From Congeria kusceri (lineage: Eukaryota > Mollusca > Bivalvia > Myida > Dreissenidae): 64,000 bases of DNA. The position numbers were made by a program, and so were the translations under genes. Below the pieces are notes generated by a model. It did no database searches and was not told the origin of the DNA. It was given only the letters and a program-made list of their open reading frames with translations. Below, piece by piece: positions 45,491 to 57,282 of the stretch (position 1 is its first letter; each line of letters opens with the position of its first letter). The stretch is from NCBI GenBank assembly GCA_027627225.1, contig CM051033.1, positions 49,474,516 through 49,538,515 on the forward strand, given 5' to 3'.

Positions 45491-45672
45491 CTATGGACGG
45501 TACTCTATGGGAAATATAACCACCCCTACTTAGGTTAAACTCTGAAAAAAAAAACATTGACAATAAAGACATTTTGTACAGGACATCTCCGTCAAAGAAA
45601 TAAGACCTTGCTCTCTGAATGGCTAAAAACATTGTACATCAAATCCCATCGTAAGGTCAATTGAAGCCCTAC
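45491..45672 (-). other. Possible exon-bearing repeat, paired with 53076-53240
   Basis: Matches 53076-53240 in direct orientation (ACTACTTAGGT, GACATCTCCG, AATGGCTAAA). On the minus strand a T-rich tract and CAG precede a frame reading EFNLSRGGYISHRV; the 53-kb copy reads DFDLSSGYYKSQSV. Similar residues in the same frame suggest a coding origin, but no complete gene model follows. Confidence 0.35.
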
Positions 45673-45690
45673 TATAAGAATTTTGAAACA

Positions 45691-46665
45691 CTAACATATG
45701 TTATGACTTTCGGGCCTGTTATTGACATCCAGGTCAGCAGAATTGCTTTCATTAGCAAATATAGGACAGAAACGTATTGTCATACAATTTCGAGTCAATT
45801 ACTTATGTAAATATGGTCTACATTTTCACAAAGAAATATACTTATTTGAATTCTTACTGTATTAGGCCATGTAACACGTGTCCATGTGAAATGTGTTTCA
45901 AATTAATAAAACAAATGTGATCAATGTTTACTTTGTGGTGCTTTACCCTGTCAGACTTGGTCCACAAAAGTAGATCAGTGTGTGCATTGTTTATGAAGCA
46001 ATATTCTCAACAATACTTGTTTCTTTATATATAAACAAAATTATAGTGACTACTTAATAATTATTTTTCGACATTGCTGAAATTTCTATCAAAAGACCTT
46101 TTATGCAAACAAAGGTTATTATAAATGCACTTTACAAAATACTAGACCCGCACAATTATTATAAATTGTTATTGTTAACATATGTTGTGACTTGCCTGCC
46201 TGTTAAAGACATTCAAGTCACCAGAATTCAACATTGATTTTATTAGCAAATGTAGGACAGATACGCATTGTCATAACATTTCGTGTCAATTGCTGATGTA
46301 CATATGGCCCACTTTTTCACAAAGACATGGAAATTTCGAATTATTACTTTATTCGACCATTGTAACACGTCCATAAAAAATGTGTGTGTTTTTCTGTTAA
46401 TAGAAAGGTAACAAATATTTACTTTGTGGTGAATTGCCCTGTAAGACTTGACCTTCAAAAGTAGATCAGTGTGTGCATTGTTAATGTAGCATTATTCTCA
46501 ATAACAATTGTTTCTTCCTATATTAACACAATTATACAGACTACTTACTAGTAGTTCTTCAACATTGCTTAAAGATTTGTCAAAAGACCTGTCAGGCAAA
46601 CACATGTTACGAACAATGCATTTGAGAAAATACAAGAAAACGACACACACAAGCATGAAAATTAT
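45691..46665. repeat. ~490-bp tandem duplication, 2 units
   Basis: Unit 1 (about 45691-46175) and unit 2 (about 46176-46665) align throughout: TAACATATGTTATGACTT, GCAAATATAGGACAG, ACTTTGTGGTG, AAAAGTAGATCAGTGTGTGC and TCAAAAGACCT. The units differ by many substitutions and small gaps, so the event is old. No conserved frame. Confidence 0.88.
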
Positions 46666-47973
46666 TATAAATTGTTATTACAAAGGACACTTTACCCACC
46701 ATGTTCTAGATACTGTTTGGATCGTATAGGCATAAACGGCATTTGGAAAATAACATATTTTGCCTAAATTGGAGAAAATGGTTAACGATATATGTGGTTA
46801 CATTTTCGACATGTGTGCAGCATGCAAGCATCGTGGCAAATGGATAATTTGCTTACAATGTATAATGTTGTAAGAGTGTTTTATTTGTTTTGTTTTCCAA
46901 ATATTTCAGGTCGTTTGTTTGATGATTCTAGGACATTAGCCCCTCTGACAAATCCCCTTCCTGAAAAATTGCTAAAGTGGTTATTAGTCCCTTCCAAATA
47001 CGACATTAGACCTTTCACTAATTTTTGCACATGCGGACAATATCCATATTATATCCAAAATTAAACCAATGAAATGCGAATACACTGTATGTCAGTACAT
47101 GACGCAATTGTAAGATATACAGTTTCATCAAATCAAGTAAAAGAGCACAACACTTTATTAGTTATTACAACAAACAATCAATACAATAATATTGCACCTT
47201 TATATTTTTGAAAGAGACGTATGGATTGTTTGGTATGGGATATTAGCCTAGTTATTCCAGGGGATACTGTCTTAGTTTTAAAAATCGCGAACCGCTAATC
47301 TTCGCCTGTGCATGTCTTTAGGAAAGGAATAACGTCCGTTTACCTTGTTTGATATTTACAACCAAATATGTTTATGTGTCACTCAGAAACTTGTTATTCC
47401 GGTTGCTCCGGTATATGTTCAACCATTGGGTAATTACTTTGTAAGTGTTCATTCCATTTAATTACTGTTTAATTTGAATCGCAATGCTGTTGGACTATCT
47501 TGCATGTTCAATTACATGTATAGCTGGGCCAAGTTCGGCATGGTACATACAAAAAGTTAATTTCAAACCAATAAAATTTTAACTCAGTTTAACACAAACA
47601 AAAGTGCGTGATTTGTTACACTTGTTTGCATGTCTTCTTGGACCGTAAACTCACAGAGGATCGATACCAGTGTACATACTCGCCTTAATATTCGTTTTTA
47701 CCAATGCGGTGTCAAGTAACCGATATGTTTACATAAATAATCAGCTGGCTTTAACTTGTCATAGCTATTAAAATTAAGTGAGTTATCCAGTATAGAGTTT
47801 TATAAGTGTATACATATCGTAAACACGCGACTTACACATTTATTTGCCGGATGAATATTTGCAATTAAACAGTTGGAAAGTACACGTTTATCCCTCGATG
47901 ACACCAAAAAAAGTGGCTTCAAGGATATAACAGCCATGGTAGTGATATAAATAAGGATACTTCTTGATGACAG
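46666..47973. other. No gene supported
   Basis: AT-rich sequence upstream of the propeller exon. I searched here for a Cys-rich RING or B-box exon and saw none. Confidence 0.4.
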
Positions 47974-48709
47974 AAAATCTAGTACTATAGGTGTGTATAG
48001 AGATGATTTGGAAGTTGCTTCTGAAACGCAGTTCGCGAGCATAAAGTTCGGGTATTTCTGGGGCATGACGGACATGTCCGTTCTGAACGGCTCGGTGTTT
48101 GGGGTTCTAGTACCTAGATTTCTGAGAAAAAGTGAATGCAGGTTGTACGAACTGCAGTCGGATGATAGTATTAAATACCTGCGTACCATCACACTAGACA
48201 GGAGATGCTATGGGATATGCTTTCAACGTGATGTTCTGTTCGCGACATTTTCGCCGGCGTGCGGTTGTCCGGGTTATGTTCGAATGATGAACCAACAGGG
48301 AAAATCTCAAAAGAAGCTTATGCAGGATAAAAATAAGAAGGATCTGTTTAGAAATCGTACTTTGAAGATATACGTGTACAGCAAATTTAGAATCTTTGTA
48401 TGTGATGAAGGAGAATTGCTAATCTTAAAGAAAGATGAATTCGACGAATCGATTTCGTTTGTTACTAGCCACAAGCATTCGGTGTTGACAATTGCCGTAA
48501 AGCGAGACGGCACGTTGTTTTTGTCGACCAGCTCAGAGGACGGAGTGGTATTGTTGCACCCGAATGGGAAGTGGATCTACAACAACTTCATTTTAGCCGC
48601 AAAGTTTGGTTGGAAATCTTCTGCCGTCGCGTATACAGAACATGGCGAAAAGTCACGACTAATCGCTGTGGTCAAGTGCAAATCCTGGTTCCGAAATCAC
48701 TCAAACTAG
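47974..48709 (+). CDS. TRIM/NHL-like beta-propeller exon, terminal
   Basis: Acceptor ttcttgatgacag before 47974, phase 2, with an open frame to TAG at 48707-48709 (~245 codons). GC content and codon use are clearly above the surroundings. Repeated blade-like segments are visible: TITLDRRCYGICFQRDVLFA, KIYVYSKFRIFVCDEGELLI, HSVLTIAVKRDGTLFLS and GVVLLHPNGKWIY. They resemble the C-terminal propeller of molluscan TRIM-type proteins, which usually follow B-boxes and a coiled coil. No RING or B-box exon was found upstream in the window, so this may be the last exon of a gene with a distant 5' part, or a captured fragment. Family call by pattern only. Confidence 0.55.
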
Positions 48710-48734
48710 TTGTCTACACCCTATGCCAGACGAA

Positions 48735-48850
48735 AATCCCCGGCCGGACAAATCCCCGCTCGTCAAACTTGTAAAAGCGGAAGATTCCCCGTTCACGGTT
48801 TTGCAGAGCCGGACAAATCTCCGATCAAAGTTGTTCAAACGAGGACAAAT
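48735..48850. repeat. ~32-bp minisatellite after the propeller exon
   Basis: About 3.3 units of CGGACAAATCCCCG plus ~19 variable bases, spaced 32-33 bp. It begins 26 bp after the TAG; the exon's frame would stay open through most of it. Confidence 0.65.
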
Positions 48851-49189
48851 GCCTGATATAGCCCATTAATTAATATGAAAGGTCGTTCCACAAACGTCAG
48901 AAAAGTAAAGTATATCAGGTTATCTAATTATCGTAATTGAAATAATGATTCTAATTGAAATGATTTTACAAACAACCTAATTAGCAGTTGACTTAAAAAC
49001 AACTTTCAGTTTGCTTTCACACCATGTTCTGTAATTAATTAACTGTGATATGATTAACTCCATGCCGTGAAAACTCATTAATTAGTTCATATAAATATTA
49101 ATATAAACTATTTCATCAGGGGTATGTATACACGAAGATCCTGCAAAAGTGCCCTTGACCGATTTAGATGTAAGTTAATAGTACAGTGG
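48851..49189. other. AT-rich, nothing recognised
   Basis: Spacer between the minisatellite and the LINE fragment. Confidence 0.3.
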
Positions 49190-49686
49190 ACTATATTATC
49201 GCGTCAACGCCACTGTTCAACTACATGGAACTTTTTGAAGTCGGAACAGAGTTGTTTTCAGACCATTTCCCGCCCAAATGCACTCTGAAATTCGATAAAC
49301 AAGCGCCTTGTGACGGAACGAACATTTCTAATGTCAAAAGTGCATATCATTTCAAATAGAATAACCAGTTGAAAGAGTCGTTTGTAGATCAATTTAATTG
49401 AAGATATGACAAGTTTGCAAAGACTATTTCAAGTGGCGACCAAAGAAGCAGAATAACAGAATTTATTGATATTTTACAAACAACTGGGGACCGTATGAAG
49501 AAAATAAGATGCGGACCAAAAAATAAACATAAAACAAATGTCACACAACCGAAATGGTGGGACGCAGAGTGTCAGGATTTAAAAAGCCGTAAATATAGAA
49601 GTCTGAGAAACTCAGCGTCGGATCTCACTGCCTAGTTAAAAGACAGAACTAGTTTCAGACAGCTGTGTTATCAGAAAAAGCAACAG

Positions 49687-50129
49687 TTGGAGCGTGAACG
49701 ACGTCATGTGCTAATGGAGAGTAGTGACAACCCCAAGTTGTTCTGGGATAATATAAACCGTGCAAAAGGAAATAGTGGAGCTCCAGAAGACTTTATTTCT
49801 TGTGACAAATGGTACGCGTATTTGAGCATTCGTTTTCCGGCACACCGCATGAATATGAACCTACTAACGAAGAGTTACCTCCCATAAACAGGAATTTTAA
49901 ATCGAACGAATTAATCCAAATGATATCAGAGGAAGAAATTTTAAACAGCATTAAATCATTAAAAGGCAACTGTTCTTCGGGGACCGATGGATTATGCATA
50001 GAAATTTTTAAATGTACAATTCATAAAAGTTTGCCGTTCATACACAAACTTGTTAATGACATTTATAATAGTAGCAACTTTCCTGAAAGTTGGGGTGAAC
50101 GTATTATTACCCCCATTCACAAGAAATAA
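49687..50129 (+). pseudogene. LINE reverse transcriptase N-terminal fragment
   Basis: Two overlapping frames (49687-49887 and 49809-50129) carry NPKLFWDNINRAKGN, then NELIQMISEEEILNSIKSLK and FPESWGERIITPIHKK. A frameshift separates them and a TAA follows HKK. Confidence 0.75.
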
Positions 50130-51027
50130 TCTAAATTGGACCTAAACAACTATCGAGCAATATCATTAAGCAACACTATCAGCAAGCTATTTGTAAACGT
50201 TCTAACAACACGAATCAGGACGTGGTTCGAATAAAACATTATCCACGAAGCGCAGGCAGGATTTCGGCGGGGATATTCGGCTATCGATAACATTTTCAAC
50301 TTGCAGTCTATTATACAAAAATACACAACAAGAAAGAGGGGGGGGGGATTCTACGTTTTGTGCGTTGATTACCATACGGCCTTTGACAGCTACGATCACC
50401 GTAAACTGTGGGAATGTTCCATACACGGAAATTGTATTAATATCTTTCAGTCATATTGTATGACAAAATGAAAGCATGTGAAAAGGTAAAAAATGGTCTT
50501 ACTGACTTCTGTGAGTGTAAAATTGGGACAAAACAAGGCTATTTAAGTTCACCGATTATCTTCGCGTTATTTATGAACGATTTAATTAACTATTTACAAA
50601 CACATACTAACAAAAATAACGGTGTATTTATTAGTGAAGAAATGGACGGGCTTTACAGAATATTATAAATTGCATATCAAACTTAAGTGATAAAGTTGGA
50701 ATGAAAATTAACCTTGAGAAGTCGAAGGTTATGGTGTTCCGTAAGGGAGGCCGATTACGTCATTACGAAAGATTGTCATTTAAAGGAACGCAAATAGAAG
50801 ATGTATCTTACTATAAGTATCTCGGGGCATTTTTACACCAACATTTTCATGGAGCATGGGCAAGAAACCTTAGCTAGACAGGCTCAAAAGGCAGTTTATA
50901 ATATATTTAACATGAGTAAGCACTTCGGGTATTTCAAACCTAAAGAAGCCTTTAAACTTTTTGATTTCCTATCCTGTGTTATTCAACAGAAATATCGGGT
51001 TATGAGTTCTCAGCTAACACAGAGAAA

Positions 51028-51579
51028 GTGCACATTGACTTTTGCAAGCATATTTGCGGATTAAACAAAAATGTCGCAAATTTCTTTGCTTTAAGCGAAT
51101 GCGGGCGACTGCCAATTTCAGTGAACTACATGACGCAGGGCGTTAAATATTGGATTCGATTCACTCACAAGGGAGAATATCGTTATCCGAAACAATTATA
51201 TATTATGCTAAGAAACCATGACGACGCTGGCAGATTAAATGGGGCCTCAAACATAAAACGGATGCTGTTCCGGTACGGATTCGGCTTTGCCTGGCTGGCC
51301 AATGGTGTTGGGAACACTAGTGAATTCCTCACTCAGTTCAAGAACCGACTGAAAGATTGTGCTCTTCAAGACATTATATCTAAAATCAACAATTCCCCGA
51401 AGGCAGTGCTCTATAAGGAATACAAGACCATGCTGGATACTGAACGATACTTATCGTTAGATTTGCCCTTTCTCTTAAAAAAAAAAACACTGTTAAATTT
51501 CAGATGTTCTGGACATAAGCTGTCGATCGAAAAGGGAAGACATTTTAATATTGAAGGAGATTTTAGATTTTGTGTATAA
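51028..51579 (+). pseudogene. LINE C-terminal domain fragment
   Basis: Longest surviving frame (183 codons) of the decayed LINE, covering the post-RT thumb/C-terminal region with CGRLPISVNYMTQGVKYW and RCSGHKLSIEKG. Ends at TAA. Confidence 0.75.
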
Positions 51580-51611
51580 GCATAATATGTTTAAAATAAT
51601 GCACCGCCCTC

Positions 51612-52010
51612 TAGAGCCTAGCATCCCAAATTTGGGATGTACCTTGTACGATGCTTTTAGATAGGAGAGATATGAAATAATAACAATGTATAAATATTAT
51701 AATATAAAACAATGATAAAACGTTGCCAAAATGACTTTTAATTTGAAATATTCAAACATGACAGTAAAATAAATTAATTGAAACTAACATAATTTTTTCA
51801 TATTTTCCAAAATTAACTTTTCCCACCTGTTTCAATGCTACTTCTGTATAAAATGCCAAGTTCACATTACAGACAATTAGCTGGTTTGAGGGTGATAATA
51901 AATGTTTAAGTACTTGTTTGTGAATTGTTGTTGAAAACACAGACCATCTAGTAAAGATATCGGCCAGAAATAATCAGCATCCCACAAATGGGATGCTAGG
52001 CATTAATGGG
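51612..52010. mobile_element. ~400-bp element with CCTAGCATCCCA inverted ends
   Basis: Left GCCTAGCATCCCAAATTTGG, right TGGGATGCTAGGCATTAATG; both ends also have a small internal palindrome around CATCCCANNNNTGGGATG. TTAA directly follows the right end, which would fit a piggyBac-type target, but the left end is not flush with a TTAA. Confidence 0.6.
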
Positions 52011-52939
52011 TTAATTACATGTACATATATCAATCAGTTTAATTTTCTACAATCATACAATGTCTAAATATAATTAACTTCAAGCACTCGAATATATGAG
52101 TGTTATACGGAATAGATTGGCGTTTAATACAAATATACCAATTACCGTATAGACACAACCAATTGAATAATAGGAATACATACATACATGTAAAACAAAC
52201 AAACTTTGTATATTATTGAATACCAGTTAGAGAGCATAAATAACTTTCAATTCGCCGTCTTTTTGTCGATTGAATTGTGCCATTAGTATACATTAAACGT
52301 TGTATACATCTTTCCTAAACGTCTAGACACATTTACTGAAGTGTATTGAGAACAAGTATTGAATATGATATTGCGTTTGTATTGCTTAATACGTTTTTGG
52401 AGACAACACTTTACCTTACAGAGCAGATAGACGTCTTGATAACTTTACAGACATACACTTTAGCGTTGATCTGAACAATGACATGGAGCGTTCCTTGACA
52501 CGTTTAAAGCCAGATTTCTGCAGGGCAATCTACACTATAACCGTTTTACCGAAATCATATTTGTTAGCATCTTGTTTCACTTTACGTACTAACAAGAAAA
52601 CATGAGCATATGTGTAGAGCACAATGCCTATACCTAATGTATACACTGAACAAAATTTATAACGCACCAAATGTAAATTGATGTATTTTCTTTATTAATA
52701 AGAACTTCAACTGCGCCTTTGACAAAACGGAATTATTTCGTGTTGTTTTCCCAATATTTTGAAATGCACACATGCATGTATAACTCAAATAAGTATAGCT
52801 AACATTTGAAGCTAAAATTCTCATTCATAAAGAAAATACAACGATTTCCATTTATTTCCATTTGGTGCGTTATAACTTTTGTTGAGTGTATATTGAAACA
52901 CACAACTAACTTCTAACTTATGCCACTCTCTTAATAATT
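52011..52939. other. AT-rich, nothing recognised
   Basis: No exon, RNA gene or clear repeat. Confidence 0.3.
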
Positions 52940-53050
52940 CGAATATGGCCATGGAGAAAGGCTCGTCAGAAAACCAGAATCACAGTCAGTGCACCCGAAC
53001 TCGATGCCAACATGCAACACGACCCCGATACGCCACTACTAGATCAACAT
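52940..53050 (-). mobile_element. Decayed SINE-like segment paired with 9850-9960
   Basis: The minus strand reads GTTGATCTAGTAGTGGCGTA then TCGGGGTCGTGTTGCATG and, further, TTCTGACGAGCCTTTC; 9.85 kb has the same order on the plus strand. An A-box-like start suggests tRNA ancestry. The match is also part of the inverted duplication. Confidence 0.4.
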
Positions 53051-54289
53051 ATAATTGAATTGGTATTCGGCCGTACGCTTTGGGATTTATAATAACCACT
53101 ACTTAGGTCAAAGTCCGACAAACACCGTTGAAAATACACGAATGTATTTACAAGACATCTCCGACAAGCAATTAAATCCTAGTTCAGAATGGCTAAACAC
53201 ACTGTGAATACAATCTCGTAGTAGGGTCAAAGGTCCTAGCCTTAGGTGGTAAAGAATTATTCCACTAATTGCAAAGCATTTATATCAAAATGAACACTGG
53301 TGTTTAGTGTTGGCTTACATTGTTTGTCACGCCATTCCTGTAACTATGTTTAATATATTATGTGTTTATTAAAACTTGACAATTTTACAGATGACCTCTA
53401 TGCTAAAATGTGTTCAATTAATTCCGAATTTCAGTTTCTTTCGCTTATGCTATGTTCATTAGGAAAATTGCTCCCATTCTGAAAGTTTGAATAGCCAATC
53501 ATAATAAAGCGTGTTGGTGCACATGTGAAAACCAGATGTGGCTTAATGTGTACTTCATGATGCCGCTTTTAAATAACAATTTTGTATCCTATATGTTTTA
53601 ACAAGACATAGTTGCAGTGATACTCTTTATGTACGTGTTATTCACTTTGTATTTAATGATTTATAACACTCTGCTATTACAGCACGAACAATTTATTCCC
53701 GCTAAAGCTAAATTAAGTTCAAGTTCAAGCTTTATTTATTGTCAGAGTACAGTTTTACAAGACAACATTAGCTATGAATAACTATTTTCCGATATGAATT
53801 TAAATGTTAGCACACGCTGTCATGCAAGATCTTCACACGTTACAGCCGATAGGTTAGCACTGCATATTAGTTATAATTATTTCCAAAGAATTGATTTAAA
53901 AAAAAAGGTTTATTGCGTCAACGTTGCACCAATAATAAGACCGATATTAAGAAATGATTTGAACAGTTGAAGCGGATAAGAAGGGCAGCATCTTCATTTA
54001 TTTTCAGTGAATTTTTGTAAGAGTTACTGAGGCTTGTGAAATTCCTGTGTCACGGTGAATTTACATGAAAACCATTGTTACGTGCATATTGGAGTACGAA
54101 AAACGCCGTTTCACCATTGTTGCATGCACGTGAAGCAATACGTTAAACAAACGTTCCATGCGCAGTTCGGAATAAGTATTATAGTTATATTGTGTGATTT
54201 TTTTATGTATGTGTGTTCGTTTGTACAAAACAAAAACAGTCGGTAAAAATGCAAGTGAGAACCATTTAAAACATGGACAAGTACATGCA
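53051..54289. other. Non-coding, best preserved part of the inverted duplication
   Basis: 53076-53240 pairs with 45.5 kb. 53280-53550 and 53640-54230 match 9.61-9.27 and 8.24-7.69 kb inverted. Only ~90 bp lie between the last two here, where the left arm has ~1 kb including the 49-bp satellite. Confidence 0.55.
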
Positions 54290-54451
54290 TGTACAGTTCG
54301 ACAGCGACCTCTAAGACACCAAAGAACAGTACAGATCATTGATAGTGGTATCAATGTATTTGCTAAATTTTCTGCCGGTTAAATTCGTTATCCATTTTAA
54401 ATATTTCAAATATAATATTAATATTTATCAAAAGACAACTATAAACAAAAC

Positions 54452-54530
54452 AAGAATGCTCGAGTGGTATGCGCAGAAGATTATTGTGACGGCGAACCGG
54501 TATCGAATCTGGTCAGAATTTTTTTTTAGT
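54452..54530 (+). mobile_element. tRNA-derived SINE head, copy 2
   Basis: CTCGAGTGGTATGCGC, GTGACGGCGAACCGG and TATCGAATCTGG followed by a T run; partner of 7086-7160. Confidence 0.6.
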
Positions 54531-54637
54531 GAAACTTTGATTTGTATTGCAATTTATGAAGTGATATTTGTTTTTTACATTCTTTGTTCTAAGTATTTAA
54601 GTGCATTTCTTGTGTGACTATAATAACAATGACAATA

Positions 54638-54801
54638 TCAAACACAGTTATACACTTCACTTGCTGTGTTGGTCTCAGATTCATCAGCCTCTGTACCTGA
54701 TTCCATAGTTACTACAAGTTTCTCTGGAAGGGTGTCCACGGCGACGTCGTCTTGCCTGTAATGGCCCTTTAAACAGACCGCCCATTTCTTCGCAGGCCTT
54801 C
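54638..54801 (-). CDS. Terminal exon of the 74-aa protein gene
   Basis: 164 nt including TGA. Acceptor with a T-rich tract, phase 1. GC-richer than its surroundings. Encodes RPAKKWAVCLKGHYRQDDVA and the acidic tail. Confidence 0.55.
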
Positions 54802-56361
54802 CTAAAAACATTAAATACATGTACATTAAATAATTTCTAATAATATAACGCGCATCTTCGCTAACTGTGAATAGATTACCGAATTCAATAGCTATTCAGC
54901 GCCTTGTAATTTTGATTTTTGACTCATAATTAGACTAGGCATACATCACATATGATCTCGAACTACAAACAAGATTGAAAGAACCCGGCCGTCATGTTTG
55001 CAACATTTAATATCGACATGTTGTTATTAGTTGATTGCTGAAAATATCTACATAGTGAAGTATGTGCTATTTAAGATATATACTATTTTATCGTAACATT
55101 ATTCAGTGGTAATGTACTGCTTTATTTTAAATATATATTTTGAACAGAGTCAACGTTATAAATACAAGTACAATATACTGCATTTTGATGTAAAATTACG
55201 ATATGCATATTTATGTTTTTATCTTTATATATACTCTATTCCGATGGAATCGCGGTACGGACGGTGTCGCTGTGTGTAATCAATAAACGTCATCTAGTGG
55301 ACATTTATTGGAAAAAAAACCCACCCCTTTTTCTAGTCTCGGCTTTTTATTATGAAAACTATCTGAAAATGCATAGAATATTGCAAAGTACATTCTTGTT
55401 TGCTTAAACATGCTTGTATAAAGCATTTCTTCTAAGAGTCTCATCCGATTTTATTGCAGAATTTTTTTAATAAGATATTGTTTTTACTCTGTCGTCTGTG
55501 CCAAATTAGTAGGAGTAGTTCCCCGTGGGCTTTATACATAAGTTATTTCCTTTCCGGTAATTAAGGTTATACTGTACACTATTTATTTTTCAAAACTGGC
55601 AATGATTGCTTCACTTCTTACCGATTACCGCGACTCCGTCGTCCAAGTTGTCAAATTTAGCCTTTAGACCGTGTTGTGTGGTTCGGTGTTTTGCAGGTAT
55701 TCCAAATGAAATAATTGTTTTTTTGCTGATTGACATGTGTGTTTAAGGCATTTTTACACCTTATAATCGTTTATTAAAAGTTGTAAGTGTTATCTTTCCA
55801 ATTTGGTTATTCAAAAATTCGTTAGTACTGCGACTCCATCGGAACACAGCATACGAACAACTAAATACAACACGTCATCAGAGTATCCATATTCACATCT
55901 ATTGTTTGAGTTGTTGTGTTTCAGTTTCATAGCCCTTCATAATGATAACTTGCCATGTGAACGATATCAACCGATGTGTAGGAATGTGTAGGAAACTTAT
56001 TTGCAAACGCATGATATTTCTTCTGGAACTAGTAGACAAACTATCAAGTAGAAACTTCGCTCTGTATTAGCAGTTTTGAAATTAATGTCGGATTTACAGT
56101 TAAGGTACCCTTGCATAATTATTGGTATTAGCCATTTATCCTGTTTCTACCTGCAACATTGACCTAATAAAGTGATGACCGGCTAAATGTTCCTATCTCT
56201 AGTCAACAGGAAGTGGCAAGGTTTGTCCAGTTAGTAGTGTATTCCTACGCGCGGAATAACCAGAATGACGTGGCAAAAAATGAAATACATCTCTACTCAC
56301 CTGAGTGTTTCATCCATAGAAACGTCGTGTTGTCTAGTTTAAAAGAGATCCCAGCTTCCAT
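54638..56361 (-). CDS. Candidate two-exon gene, 74-aa protein of unknown family
   Basis: Exon 1 56361-56301 (ATG after an in-frame TAA; donor CTCAG|GTGAGT, phase 1) joins exon 2 54801-54638 (acceptor tatttaatgtttttag, phase 1) to give 225 nt: 74 aa and TGA. The protein starts MEAGISFKLDNTTFLWMKHS, then GRPAKKWAVCLKGHYRQDD, and ends in an acidic, Ser/Thr-rich tail (ESGTEADESETNTASE). No signal peptide or membrane segment, so probably intracellular. I do not recognise the family. A degraded copy of exon 2 lies at 7290-7365. Splice signals are strong, but the model rests on two short exons and could be part of a repeat-borne gene. Confidence 0.5.
55228..55865. mobile_element. Possible TIR element inside the 74-aa gene's intron
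   Basis: ATTCCGATGGAATCGCGGTA at 55237 pairs with TACTGCGACTCCATCGGAAC at 55829. About 590 bp lie between, without a transposase frame. Confidence 0.45.
56301..56361 (-). CDS. Exon 1 of the 74-aa protein gene
   Basis: 61 nt, 20 codons plus one base. Strong donor GTGAGT; in-frame TAA four codons before the ATG. Confidence 0.5.
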
Positions 56362-57130
56362 AATGAGTTGTTAATCCGCACATGTATGGCATAATCGATA
56401 AAGGTGTAAACAACATCTTCCTGTCATTCCATTTCAAAACACTTGATGTAAGCGGGTTGTTCTTTCTGAATAGACTTTCTTCAATAAAAAACAAAGATAC
56501 AATTTATTCATGAAAGAAATAACCCTTTACATACATTTTTGTGTTGAAATGTTATTAAACTGAACGAAGAGTAGATCTACATCTATAAATTTATAAACTT
56601 TATAATTTGGCCACGATGTTAGCCACCCACAATCCAAGTACATTATACAAAACTGACATTCAAATGGTGTTAATCTCATCGTTTCAATTGCAGGCATATA
56701 CTCCATACACTTTTTGATTTAAATGTTATTAACATAATGCATCCAAAACACAGAAAAACTTACCATTGTATTTCGATTGCTTTTATTTAAATTCCAACAC
56801 ACTCGCGTCCTAGTTTGTACACTGTGTAAACTTCAAACTCAACCGAATGACGTAGGCGTGACGCAATACAACTTTTCAAAAATCAATGTCTGTTTGATAC
56901 TGGCTACTGTATACTAATTCTTGTTCGTCAATATTATTGGCGTCAGCAAATTGAATTATGTTTAAAATTTTAGAATGATTACCGGTAAGAAACAGATGAC
57001 TATTTTATCGGGAAGTACGCATAAATGCTAGCGAGTTATAAGGTTCGAGGCTCGTCACAAAACACAATAGTTATTAGCTAAACATTTAATTAAACTACTT
57101 TTAAAATGCAGTTTAGTAGAAAACATGATA
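56362..57130. other. 5' flank of the 74-aa gene, AT-rich
   Basis: No further exon. Nothing that can be called a promoter with confidence. Confidence 0.3.
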
Positions 57131-57282
57131 AATAGAATACATGATAGGTACCGGGAAGGAGAACATGTATCCGTTTCGGCCCGAAAACAAAAATAGTGCT
57201 CGCTAAAGCTCGCCCTGTTTTCATTTTCTAAGTCTCACCTGATAAATTGTCTCCATCCCGGCACCAACCATGTATTCTCTAT
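57131..57282. mobile_element. Palindromic MITE-like element, AGAATAC family
   Basis: AGAATACATGATAGGTACCG / CGGCACCAACCATGTATTCT arms, with CTCGCTAAAGCTCG at the centre. Same plan as 13460-13606. Confidence 0.7.

Larger units (their letters stand above)
49190..51600 (+). mobile_element. Decayed non-LTR retrotransposon
   Basis: 5'-truncated element. Starts inside the endonuclease (ELFSDHFPPKC, with the SDH motif) and runs through reverse transcriptase pieces in shifting frames: GTDGLCIEIFK (49.98 kb), NYRAISLSNTISK (50.15), AGFRRGYSAIDNI (50.25), FYVLCVDYHTAFD (50.35), GTKQGYLSSPIIFALFMNDL (50.53) and LEKSKVMVFRKGG (50.72). The catalytic YADD position is lost. The C-terminus (ALSECGRLPISVNYMTQGVK, then FRCSGHKLSIEKGRHFN) resembles jockey/CR1-type molluscan LINEs without RNase H. 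Many stops and frameshifts, one at a G run near 50340. Unrelated to the intact element at 19.6 kb. Confidence 0.85.
35240..54230. repeat. Right arm of the large inverted duplication
   Basis: Reverse-complement partner of the left arm; anchors are listed there. The interval 40.5-52.9 kb (12.4 kb) corresponds to only ~3.7 kb of the left arm, so this arm has taken in a decayed LINE, MITEs, a ~490-bp tandem duplication and possibly the propeller exon. Confidence 0.78.

Noticed and set aside
47800..48192. 130-codon minus-strand frame
   Set aside because: Antisense to the propeller exon, which has far better protein character.
51600..52015. piggyBac-type element with TTAA targets
   Set aside because: TTAA is adjacent only on the right; the left end is ~22 bp from the nearest TTAA. 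Kept as an unclassified inverted-repeat element.
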